In this document: positions 24,340 to 30,523 of the stretch, in pieces
Layout: every line of letters starts with the position of its first letter
Position numbering within the stretch: the first letter of the stretch is position 1
Position numbers and translations under genes: made by a program
Notes under the pieces: generated by a model
What the model saw: only the letters and a program-made list of their open reading frames with translations
Database searches by the model: none
What the model was told of the DNA's origin: nothing
NCBI GenBank assembly: GCA_035353395.1
Contig: DAOPZL010000020.1
Span: 1 to 43,429 of the forward strand
DNA length: 43,429 bases
Source of the DNA: UBA1801 sp035353395
GTDB taxonomy: Bacteria > Acidobacteriota > Holophagae > Holophagales > Holophagaceae
Reading direction: 5' to 3'

Positions 24340-24692
24340 TCGCTTTTCCCCGCCAGCGTCCGGAGGGCCTCCTCGCGGCTGCTGAAGACCCTGTAGAGCT
24401 GCGTGAAGCCGAGGGTCTCGAAGATCGAGCGGACGTTCCGCTGGAGGTTGCAGAGCAGGATGTCGCCTTCCTGCTCCCGGATGGGCTCGATGAGGCCCAT
24501 GATGGCTCCCAGCCCCGCGGAACTGATGTAGTTCAGGTGTTCGCAGTCCAGCAGGATGGTGACCCGGCCGGACCGGGCCAGCTCCTCGAGGGCGCTTTCG
24601 AACTGCCGGACCGTATGGGCGTTGACGAATCCTTCGGGCTGCACCACGGCGATGCCGTCGACATCGTGGACCTGAATCGATAGATCAGCCAT
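24336..24692 (-). CDS. STAS-domain anti-anti-sigma factor (RsbV/SpoIIAA-like)
   Basis: A 118-residue STAS protein, the phosphorylatable switch of the partner-switching set. The key segment is LNYISSAGLGAIMGL, in which S58 before AGL is the expected phospho-site, with S57 next to it. The usual aspartate before the serine is replaced by serine. The start and end strands (LSIQVHDVDGIAVVQPEG and GDILLCNLQRNV) match the fold. It is the first gene of the leftward unit STAS-kinase-phosphatase and overlaps the kinase gene by 4 bases. A TAGGAT box lies 27 nt before the ATG. Confidence 0.9.
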   Translation of the reverse strand: MADLSIQVHDVDGIAVVQPEGFVNAHTVRQFESALEELARSGRVTILLDCEHLNYISSAGLGAIMGLIEPIREQEGDILLCNLQRNVRSIFETLGFTQLYRVFSSREEALRTLAGKSE

Positions 24693-24718
24693 CCCCAGTG
24701 CTCCCGGAACCTTCCTGC

Positions 24719-24724
24719 ATCCTA
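24719..24724 (-). promoter_or_regulatory. Possible -10 box for the STAS-kinase-phosphatase unit
   Basis: TAGGAT on the minus strand, in the 116-base divergent region, would start transcription about 19 nt before the STAS gene ATG. The -35 is poor. Confidence 0.3.
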
Positions 24725-24808
24725 GCGCTCCAGGAAAAGAAATGCCAGACGAGGGCTTTTTCCTGGTGGTTTTCGGATACCCTCGTGCTGTATCCCTTGG
24801 ACAGCCCC

Positions 24809-25849
24809 ATGGACGAGACCTTGAGCGAATCCCTCAGACAGTTGATCCATCGCTGGGTCAGCGAAAGGCACCAGGCCCTCCTCGAGCAGGTGTCGACCAC
24901 CTGGCGGGAAGGCATCGACCACCTGGTTCCCGACGAGTCCCTGCTCGGGAAGATCCAGGAGTGCCTCGTTCCCGGGAACCCTCCCCGCGGCCTGCCGGCC
25001 GACACGGAGAGCGACCTGGGCGCGGCCCTGGACCTCATCGAGTCGTCCTCGAGCCAGGGCGAGGTCCTCAAGCGGCTGCTGGAGGGGCTCCAGCCCTTCG
25101 CGGAGCGGAGCGCGCTGTTCGTGATCAAGCAGGGCATCGCCACCCTCTTCGCCGCGCGCGGTTTCGAGCCGGAAGCGCCCAGGCCGGGCACGCCCGTCGT
25201 CCCGCCGGCGGAGCTCGAGGACCTGGTCCAGTGCCGTACGTCCTCCATCGCGGCCCCGGGGCCGGCCTACCTGGCCCTGCTGGCCTCCCTGGGCCGGTTC
25301 GAGGCCCCGGACGTGCGCATCCTCCCCCTGCGCCTGCGCCGCAGGACCGTGGCCCTCCTGCTGGTGGACTGCGGGCTGCGGCAGGTGATCGACCATCCCA
25401 GCCATGTCAGGGCCCTGGCCCACGCGGCGGAGGCCACGCTGTCCTTCCTCGCCGGACTGAAGGACGAGGACAAGACCTCCGTCCCGATCGAAGCGCACCC
25501 CTCCATGCCCCCCCAGCGCGTCCCCGAGCCCGTCCCGGAGCCCGAGGCGCCTCCCCTGGATCCCAGGATCCGGGCGAACGCGGAACGCAGCGCGCGGGTC
25601 CTGGTCGGGGACATCGAACTCTACTTCCCCGGCAAGGTGGCCCAGGGGAAGGAGAAGGGCAACCTCTACATGTTCCTCCGCGAGGAACTGGACCGCAGCC
25701 TGGCCTCGTTCACGGAACGCTACAGTCCCGATGTGGAAAACCGGTTCCATATTTTTTACAAGACCGTGATCCACCAGCTATGCGATGGCGATGCGGACAA
25801 GCTGGGGCAACCTCCCTGGGCGCCCCCCGCCGGATCGCAAGGTGCGTGA
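24809..25849 (+). CDS. Hypothetical protein with GAF-like core and acidobacterial-type C-terminal helical domain
   Basis: A 346-residue protein that I cannot name. The first 75 residues are helical. Residues 75-215 look like a GAF-type alpha/beta domain (FAERSALFVIKQGIATLFAARGF ... RTVALLLVDCG, of which only parts are diagnostic). A Pro/Glu-rich linker (about 230-260) follows. The C-terminal helical segment (about 260-335; RIRANAERSARVLVGDIELY, later GNLYMFLREELDRS) resembles a domain that ends many acidobacterial regulatory proteins. The ATG at 24809 was chosen because the homologous-looking helix begins there; the frame is open upstream to 24698 without recognisable signals. A TATCCC box lies 13 nt before the ATG. 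It is divergent from the rsb-like genes and could be part of the same stress response, which is inference. Confidence 0.65.
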   Translation: MDETLSESLRQLIHRWVSERHQALLEQVSTTWREGIDHLVPDESLLGKIQECLVPGNPPRGLPADTESDLGAALDLIESSSSQGEVLKRLLEGLQPFAERSALFVIKQGIATLFAARGFEPEAPRPGTPVVPPAELEDLVQCRTSSIAAPGPAYLALLASLGRFEAPDVRILPLRLRRRTVALLLVDCGLRQVIDHPSHVRALAHAAEATLSFLAGLKDEDKTSVPIEAHPSMPPQRVPEPVPEPEAPPLDPRIRANAERSARVLVGDIELYFPGKVAQGKEKGNLYMFLREELDRSLASFTERYSPDVENRFHIFYKTVIHQLCDGDADKLGQPPWAPPAGSQGA

Positions 25850-25852
25850 CAT

Positions 25853-25868
25853 CCACATGAAAATGTGG
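25853..25868. repeat. Perfect 6-bp hairpin with GAAA tetraloop after the hypothetical gene
   Basis: CCACAT, GAAA, ATGTGG, starting 3 bases after the stop at 25849. A GNRA loop makes it a stable RNA hairpin, but there is no following T run, so it may protect the 3' end of the message or mark the leader of the next gene rather than terminate. Confidence 0.5.
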
Positions 25869-25902
25869 TACTCCATGGTCCTTTGCAGGGATTGAGGAAA
25901 CC

Positions 25903-26196
25903 ATGGCGACGATGGGGAAGAAATGGACTTGTTTTTCATGCAACACGAAGTTCTACGACTTCTCTAGACCCGAATCCGTCTGCCCGAAGTGCGGAGCCAA
26001 CCAGAAGGAAGCTCCCGCCAAGGCCAAGGCTCCCAAGAAGGAGAAGGCCGTCCTCCAGATCGACGACGATTTCACGCCCGAACCCGAGGTCGAGGCTGCC
26101 GCCGACGACGGCCTCGAGGAGAGCCTCGGCATCACGGGAGCTCGCGCGGAAGGCGTGGATCCCGGCGACCTCAACATGGACGATTACGACGAGTAG
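25903..26196 (+). CDS. FYDLN-acid-type zinc-ribbon protein
   Basis: A 97-residue protein. The N-terminus is a rubredoxin-like zinc ribbon: WTCFSCNTKFYDFSRPES followed by VCPKCG, i.e. two CxxC pairs around the KFYD(F/L) signature of the FYDLN_acid family. The remainder is a lysine/alanine-rich hinge (about 37-50) and a strongly acidic tail (DDDFTPEPEVEAAADDGLEE and MDDYDE). The family is widespread in proteobacteria and acidobacteria without known function. GAGG lies 5 nt before the ATG. It is a short gene directly upstream of two tRNA genes. Confidence 0.82.
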   Translation: MATMGKKWTCFSCNTKFYDFSRPESVCPKCGANQKEAPAKAKAPKKEKAVLQIDDDFTPEPEVEAAADDGLEESLGITGARAEGVDPGDLNMDDYDE

Positions 26197-26320
26197 GTCC
26201 GGGACCGCGGAATCCGCCGCCGGAGACGTTGCCGGAGATCCTCGCCCGCGGGGCCTCCGGGGCGCCCGCCGGGCCCCGGACGGGCGCGAATCTTGTCTCG
26301 AATGAACGGGGCGGGCGATG

Positions 26321-26326
26321 TAGAAT
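26321..26326 (+). promoter_or_regulatory. -10 box for the tRNA pair
   Basis: TAGAAT 15 nt before the first tRNA base. No consensus -35 is found at 17 nt; TTGTCT lies 22 nt upstream. Confidence 0.35.
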
Positions 26327-26341
26327 CAAGGATTCGCGTGC

Positions 26342-26418
26342 GCGCCCGTAGCTCAGCTGGATAGAGCATCAGGCTTCGAACCTGAGGGTCGGGCGTTCGA
26401 GTCGCTCCGGGCGCACCA
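26342..26418 (+). tRNA. tRNA-Arg(TCG)
   Basis: Complete 77-nt cloverleaf with encoded CCA. The acceptor arms GCGCCCG and CGGGCGC pair fully, the anticodon stem is TCAGG/CCTGA with loop CTTCGAA, anticodon TCG at 26376-26378 (reads CGA and, with wobble, other CGN codons), and the T loop is GTTCGAGTC-like. Confidence 0.96.
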
Positions 26419-26438
26419 CGAAGGGCATTGACAATCAG

Positions 26439-26523
26439 GCGAACGTGGCGGAACTGGTAGACGCACTGGATTTAGGTTCCAGCGGTGAAAGCCGTGAGGG
26501 TTCGAGTCCCTTCGTTCGCACCA
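26439..26523 (+). tRNA. tRNA-Leu(TAG)
   Basis: 85-nt class II tRNA with long variable arm and encoded CCA. Acceptor arms GCGAACG and CGTTCGC pair fully; the anticodon stem is CTGGA/TCCAG with loop TTTAGGT, anticodon TAG at 26473-26475 (reads CUA and other CUN). It lies 20 bases after the arginine tRNA and 46 before trigger factor, so all may be co-transcribed. Confidence 0.96.
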
Positions 26524-26569
26524 TCCACCAGGACCCCCAGCCGCAACTTTCTGCATTCCAGGAGCATCC

Positions 26570-28027
26570 ATGCAGGCCAACATCACCCACCACTCCACAA
26601 CCCGGAAGTCCATCCAGGTCACCGTGCCTGCCGCTGAGGTCAGCGAGGAATTCGGGAAGGTGCTCGCCAAGATCGCTCCCAAGGCGAAGATCCCCGGGTT
26701 CCGCCCCGGCAAGGCGCCGAAGGACGTCCTCCTGGCGCGCTTCGAGCGCGAGATCAAGGCCGAGGTCACCGAGAACCTCGTGAACAAGCACTTCTGGAAC
26801 GCGGCCGCCGCCCAGGGCGCCCAGCCCATCTCCCAGCCCGCCCTCGAGAAGGTGGAGCTGAAGGACGGCCAGGAAGGTTCCTTCAACGCGCACTTCGATG
26901 TCGCGCCCGAGGTCAAGCTGCCCGAATACAAGGGGCTCACGCTCCTGAAGCAGAAGCGCCTCATCGACGACCAGGCCGTGGAAGAGCACCTCGAAGGCCT
27001 GCGCCAGAGGGCCGCCAAGTTCGTCCCGGTGGAGGAGGAAGCGGCCGCGGAAGGCCATTTCGCCACCTTCGACATCAAGGTCAGGCCCCAGGGCATGAAG
27101 GCCCAGTCCTACAAGGACCAGGTGATCCAGCTCTCCCTCGAGCGCCCCTTCGACAAGGAAGTCGTGGGCATGAAGGTGGACGAGACCCGCAAGGTGACCA
27201 TCACCCTCCCCGAAGGCGAGGCGAGCGGCACCATGGCCGGCAAGCCCGTGGTCTACGAGGCGACCCTCAAGGACCTGCGCAAGCGGGAGATCCCGGAACT
27301 GAACGACGAGTTCGCCAAGGACATGGGCAGCTACGAGACCCTCGCGGCGCTGCGCGATTTCGTGCGCAAGGACCTGGAGGAGGCCGCCGAGCGGGATGCG
27401 GTTTCCCGCGCCCAGAGCACGATGCTGGACGCCATGCTTGAACAGGCCCCCTTCGAAGTCCCCGCCTCCATGACGGCGCTCCAGCTCGACGACTTCTGCC
27501 AGGAGTTCGCCAACGCCGTCTCGCGCCAGGGCATGGACCCCAGGAAGATCAACTGGAGCGCCTACCGGCAGAGCCGCATGCAGGACGCCGAGAAGGCCGT
27601 CCGCTCGGGCTACCTGCTCCAGGCCATCGGGAACGCCGAGGACGTCCAGGTCAGCGACGAGGAGGTGGACGCGGAGATCCGCAAGTTCATGGAAGACAAC
27701 AATATCCAGAAGCCCTTCCAGACCATCAAGGAGGACCTGGACAAGCGCGGCGCCCTCAACGAGTTCAAGGGCCGCATCCGCACGGACAAGATCTTCGAGC
27801 GCCTCTTCACGTTCACCACGATCAGCGAGCAGATCCTGGACAAGGATGCCTTCCTCGCCCTCCAGGAGATGGAGCGCAAGAAGGAAGCCGGCGTTCCCAC
27901 CGCCAGGTTCGACGCGGGCGGCGTGGAGGGCGGCGATTTCGAGCCCCAGGAGGGCGGCGAGCCGACGGCCGTGGTGCCCTCGGAGGAGCACGTCCACGGG
28001 CCCGAGTGCGACCACGACCACGCCTAG
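26570..28027 (+). CDS. tig: Trigger factor
   Basis: Ribosome-bound chaperone with peptidyl-prolyl isomerase activity that receives nascent chains. The 485 residues show the ribosome-docking domain with signature GFRPGKAP (G43-P50), the FKBP-type domain (about 150-245) and the helical chaperone domain with arms (about 250-430). The C-terminus has an added Gly/Glu-rich tail ending in HVHGPECDHDHA, rich in His, Asp, Cys and Glu, which could bind Ni or Zn. AGGAG lies before the ATG. It directly follows the tRNA genes and ends at a strong terminator. The usual downstream clpP-clpX pair is absent here; clpP lies 11 kb away. Confidence 0.95.
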   Translation: MQANITHHSTTRKSIQVTVPAAEVSEEFGKVLAKIAPKAKIPGFRPGKAPKDVLLARFEREIKAEVTENLVNKHFWNAAAAQGAQPISQPALEKVELKDGQEGSFNAHFDVAPEVKLPEYKGLTLLKQKRLIDDQAVEEHLEGLRQRAAKFVPVEEEAAAEGHFATFDIKVRPQGMKAQSYKDQVIQLSLERPFDKEVVGMKVDETRKVTITLPEGEASGTMAGKPVVYEATLKDLRKREIPELNDEFAKDMGSYETLAALRDFVRKDLEEAAERDAVSRAQSTMLDAMLEQAPFEVPASMTALQLDDFCQEFANAVSRQGMDPRKINWSAYRQSRMQDAEKAVRSGYLLQAIGNAEDVQVSDEEVDAEIRKFMEDNNIQKPFQTIKEDLDKRGALNEFKGRIRTDKIFERLFTFTTISEQILDKDAFLALQEMERKKEAGVPTARFDAGGVEGGDFEPQEGGEPTAVVPSEEHVHGPECDHDHA

Positions 28028-28051
28028 CTCCGCCAGTCGTCAGGCCGGATA

Positions 28052-28078
28052 GGGGCGCCGATCGGCGCCCCTTTTCCT
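28052..28078 (+). terminator. Terminator after trigger factor, shared with the convergent aminotransferase gene
   Basis: GGGGCGCC, loop GATC, GGCGCCCC, then TTTTCCTT. The perfect 8-bp stem directly abuts the aminotransferase stop at 28079; on the minus strand there is no U run, so it works best for trigger factor. Confidence 0.88.
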
Positions 28079-29242
28079 TCAGGCCAGCAGGCACCTCAGT
28101 CCCCGCGCCAGCCGCCGGATCCCCTCCCGGGCGGTAGCCTCGGTGAGCATGCCGTAGGAGACGCGGAGGGTGCATGCGTCCGCCACGCCGAAGGCGTTGC
28201 CGGGGACGACCGCGACCCCGTGCTCGCGGATCAGGCGCTCGACGAGGCCCATGGCGTCCAGCGGCCGGTTCACCCGCAGGAAGAAGTAGAAGGCGCCCTG
28301 GGTGCAGGGGACGTCGCAAAAGGCATCCAGGGCGCGCAACTCGTCGAGCACGAGGCTCCGCACGCGGCGGAGGGCGGGCAGGTGGCCGCGGCAGTAGGCC
28401 GAGCCTGCCTCGAGGGCGCCGATGGCGGCATGCTGCGAGATGGCCGGGGGGCAGATCAGGTTGGTGTCCTGCGCCTTCATGACGGACATGTAGAGGTGGG
28501 ACGGGAACACCATGTAGCCGATGCGCCAGCTCGCGAAGCCGTAGGCCTTGGAGAGCGAGTAGAGCGCGATCGTGTGCGCCTGCGACCCGGGGATGGAGGC
28601 AGGGGAGAAGTGGCTGGCGCCGTCGTGCACGAAATTCTCGTAGGCCTCGTCGGAGATGTGGTAGATGCCCCGGTCCCGGCACAGGCGGTTGACGGCCCGG
28701 AGGGCGGCCTCCGGATACACCGCGCCGGTCGGGTTGTTGGGCGAGATCGTCACCACCGCCCGGGTGCGGGGCGTGAGGGCGGCCTCGATCCTGTCCAGGT
28801 CCAGCTGGTGGTTCCCGTCGGTGGGGACCGTGACCGGGACGCAATCCAGCATCCGCAGCGCCATCTCGTGGTTGAAGTAGCAGGGGAGGGGGAGGACCAC
28901 CTCGTCCCCGGGATCCGCGATGGCGAAGAGGGCGTTCAGGAAGGCCATGTTGCCGCCGGCCGTCACGACGAGGGCGCGGTCCGGCCCGAGCGGGGTCCCG
29001 TTCTCCGCCCCCAGCTTCCTGGCGATGAGGTCCCTGAGTTCCTCCAGTCCCTGGCCCGGGGTGTACTTGTGGTGGCCCGGCTCCGAGCCGAAGGCCCGCG
29101 CCCGCGCCAGGGCGCCCGGAGGCGGGCCGAAGAAGGACATCCCCTGCCCGAGGGACAAGGTGCCCGGATGGGTCCGGACGAGCTCGTTCACCACAGGAAT
29201 GACGGGATCCTGGATCGCCTGCATCCGCCGGCTTGCGCGCAT
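28079..29242 (-). CDS. Class I/II PLP-dependent aminotransferase
   Basis: A 387-residue fold-type I aminotransferase. Recognisable parts are the LSLGQGMSFFGPP N-terminal motif, the GNMAFLNALFAI cofactor loop, SPNNPTGAVYP, SDEAYENFVHDG and the cofactor lysine in SLSKAYGFASWRIGY (K232). The C-terminal arginine for the carboxylate lies in CTLRVSYGM. Substrate cannot be told; aspartate/aromatic/methionine-type activity is possible. The ATG at 29242 is preferred over an in-frame ATG 39 codons upstream because AGGAGG lies 7 nt before it and the conserved fold begins about 5 residues later. It is monocistronic, convergent with trigger factor. Confidence 0.88.
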   Translation of the reverse strand: MRASRRMQAIQDPVIPVVNELVRTHPGTLSLGQGMSFFGPPPGALARARAFGSEPGHHKYTPGQGLEELRDLIARKLGAENGTPLGPDRALVVTAGGNMAFLNALFAIADPGDEVVLPLPCYFNHEMALRMLDCVPVTVPTDGNHQLDLDRIEAALTPRTRAVVTISPNNPTGAVYPEAALRAVNRLCRDRGIYHISDEAYENFVHDGASHFSPASIPGSQAHTIALYSLSKAYGFASWRIGYMVFPSHLYMSVMKAQDTNLICPPAISQHAAIGALEAGSAYCRGHLPALRRVRSLVLDELRALDAFCDVPCTQGAFYFFLRVNRPLDAMGLVERLIREHGVAVVPGNAFGVADACTLRVSYGMLTEATAREGIRRLARGLRCLLA

Positions 29243-29522
29243 GGAATCCCTCCTGCCCTCCGGTCCTGGCAGGACCTCAGGAGAGATCATGCCCGATCGT
29301 CCCCGCGAAGCGAAGCCCGGTCCGCCGCTGGGCAGGGAGGACAAACCGACTTTCCCCATGGTTGTGAAATCTCGTTCAATCCTCCATCAGGCAAAAGCTC
29401 GTTGCGTTCGAATGGATCGGGATCCAGGAGCCGGGCATTGTCCGGAGGCCCGCTGGGACTGAATCCGCGAAGAATGATCGAGGATGAACTGGAGCAGAAA
29501 AAAATACTTTAAGAATTCTTGC
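29243..29522. other. Intergenic region upstream of the aminotransferase, no gene recognised
   Basis: About 280 bases between the aminotransferase start and the promoter near 29523. Frames are open on both strands but show no Shine-Dalgarno/family support. The last 40 bases are AT-rich, with an A7 run and a perfect 10-bp palindrome AAGAATTCTT at 29511-29520, which may act as an UP-like or operator element for the rightward promoter. Confidence 0.5.
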
Positions 29523-29551
29523 TTGACAGTATGCAGTGTGGATCGGATGAT
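29523..29551 (+). promoter_or_regulatory. Strong promoter with overlapping inverted repeat
   Basis: Perfect TTGACA (29523-29528), 17-nt spacer and GATGAT (29546-29551). A perfect 6-bp inverted repeat GGATGA/TCATCC (29545-29560) covers the -10, a typical repressor position. It drives the 52-codon frame at 29588. Confidence 0.5.
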
Positions 29552-29587
29552 GATTCATCCCTGGTAGAACCAGCCAAAGGAGCATCC

Positions 29588-29901
29588 GTGTTGACCGTCA
29601 TCCGATACATGCACGCCGCGGGCACCGAGCAGTGCCGCGCAGGGCTTGCGTCCTCCGGAATGGCGATCANNNNNNNNNNNNNNNNNNNNNNNNNNNNNNN
29701 NNNNNNNNNNNNNNNNNNNNNNNNNNNNNNNNNNNNNNNNNNNNNNNNNNNNNNNNNNNNNNNNNNNNNGCCGCGGGCACCGAGCAGTGCCGCGCAGGGC
29801 TTGCGTCCTCCGGAATGGCGATCACCACCGGAGTGCGAGAGCTCGATTCCCAGGGCCGCAGCGGAGATTCGCTCTCCCAGGACGGACCCGCCTTCTTCTG
29901 A
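29588..29901 (+). CDS. Small ORF (52 codons after collapsing the gap), unknown
   Basis: A GTG at 29588 lies 5 nt after AAAGGAG and downstream of a strong promoter. If the 100-N gap and one of the two 55-bp copies are removed, the frame is continuous and encodes 52 residues ending in DGPAFF and TGA at 29901; both sides are in the same frame relative to the repeat. The peptide is Gly/Ser/Ala-rich with two methionines and one cysteine, no membrane helix and no recognised family. Coding status is uncertain; the signals are good but the length is short. It is the only gene candidate in this kilobase before rtcB. Confidence 0.35.
29615..29669 (+). repeat. 55-bp direct repeat, left copy at gap edge
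   Basis: Identical over 55 bases to 29770-29824, directly abutting the N run. The exact length and position are those expected for overlapping contig ends, so it is probably one sequence counted twice. Confidence 0.95.
29670..29769. other. Assembly gap, 100 N
   Basis: Exactly 100 unknown bases, a conventional gap size, flanked by the two 55-bp copies. The true distance is probably minus 55, i.e. no missing sequence. Confidence 0.97.
29770..29824 (+). repeat. 55-bp direct repeat, right copy at gap edge
   Basis: Second copy of 29615-29669, beginning at the first base after the N run. Confidence 0.95.
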
Positions 29902-30028
29902 GGCGCACGCTCCACCCGTGACAAGGGGCGTGGTCGCGAAAGAGACCCGCGCCTCGACCTCCTCCGGTGGAGTCATGCCTTGACGGCCCGCGGCCTCCTG
30001 CCGCCGGCAGCCACCGGAATCCACCCAG

Positions 30029-30050
30029 GGGAATCCCCGCGGGGATTCCC
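30029..30050. repeat. 22-bp perfect palindrome
   Basis: GGGAATCCCC then GCGGGGATTCCC; both halves are fully self-complementary. No T run follows, so a simple terminator is unlikely; it may be a protein-binding site or part of an RNA fold. Confidence 0.75.
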
Positions 30051-30065
30051 GACGCTCTTCATGAC

Positions 30066-30106
30066 GGGGTCCTCCCCCCGGCCTTGACCGGCATGGAGGT
30101 CACCCC
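30066..30106 (+). ncRNA. Candidate structured RNA element (bulged hairpin with inner stem)
   Basis: GGGGTCCTCC (30066-30075) pairs with GGAGG-TC-ACCCC (30095-30106): ten base pairs with a 2-nt TC bulge. Inside it CCGG (30078-30081) and CCGG (30088-30091) form a second stem with a CCTTGA loop. A stem in a high-GC genome can arise by chance, so only a candidate; the place, in the leader of an RNA ligase gene, makes it worth testing. Confidence 0.25.
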
Positions 30107-30319
30107 CCGGCGGCCGGGCGAGGGCTCTTTGATTCGTGAACGATGGCCCGGATCCTTCCCTCCTGCCGCCACAAACCGGATATGCCGTTCGCTCCCGATT
30201 CCATATCGGGGGGAGAGGATTTGGATTTTTTCGATACATAATTGCAAAAAAATGCATGCTATGTATTTTTTTATTAATTCAATTAACTAAGAAATAACAA
30301 CCCCAAGGAGGTGCGTGAG

Positions 30320-30523
30320 ATGAAAACCCGTTTCGTGAACTTCAGTCACGCCGGCGCAGGCCGCCGGCCGTCATCGATCGAAGGTCCGGCGGCACTGGCC
30401 GGGCTTTCCGGAAAGGATGAAACTTATGGAAGGAGTCGTCATGTCGTGGACCACCCTCGCCGGGGAACGGGTTCCGATCAAGGTCTGGGCCCCGCCGGGC
30501 GAGGTCGAAGGCGAAGCCCTTGA
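30320..30523 (+). CDS. Possible 67-codon leader ORF with the strongest Shine-Dalgarno in the window
   Basis: AAGGAGGT lies 8 nt before the ATG at 30320, the best Shine-Dalgarno of the window. The frame runs 67 codons and its last 83 bases overlap the rtcB start in another frame. The first 40 residues (MKTRFVNFSHAGAGRRPS...) match no family I know; the part inside rtcB is a Gly/Arg-rich shadow of it. Translation through the rtcB ribosome site could couple or attenuate rtcB expression. Alternatively the site belongs to a remnant of a lost gene. Confidence 0.28.
   Translation: MKTRFVNFSHAGAGRRPSSIEGPAALAGLSGKDETYGRSRHVVDHPRRGTGSDQGLGPAGRGRRRSP

Larger units (their letters stand above)
29902..30319. 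other. Long non-coding leader region of the rtcB locus
   Basis: About 420 bases without a convincing gene. The first 300 bases are GC-rich and dense in palindromes (see 30029-30050 and 30066-30106). The last 90 bases (about 30215-30300) are very AT-rich, with A7, T7 and ATGCAT/TTAATT blocks, in sharp contrast to the genome. TTGCAA (about 30242) followed by TATGTA at 12 nt is not a proper promoter; I see no sigma-54 TGGCAC-TTGC box. An unusual regulator site or a nucleoid-protein binding zone is possible. Confidence 0.55.

Noticed and set aside
26342..26523. tRNA genes as attachment site of an integrated element
   Set aside because: No integrase, no repeated tRNA end and ordinary housekeeping genes on both sides.
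29615..29824. CRISPR or tandem repeat array
   Set aside because: Only two copies of 55 bp exist and both touch the N run; assembly overlap explains them.
30029..30050. Rho-independent terminator
   Set aside because: The palindrome has no following T run and no gene ends just upstream on either strand except the doubtful small frame.
30210..30300. Sigma-54 promoter for rtcB, as in rtcBA of E. coli
   Set aside because: No TGGCAC-N5-TTGC pattern could be found on the plus strand and no rtcR gene is nearby.
30417..30440. Earlier rtcB start at 30417
   Set aside because: No ribosome site at useful distance, whereas AAGGAG lies 6 nt before the ATG at 30441.
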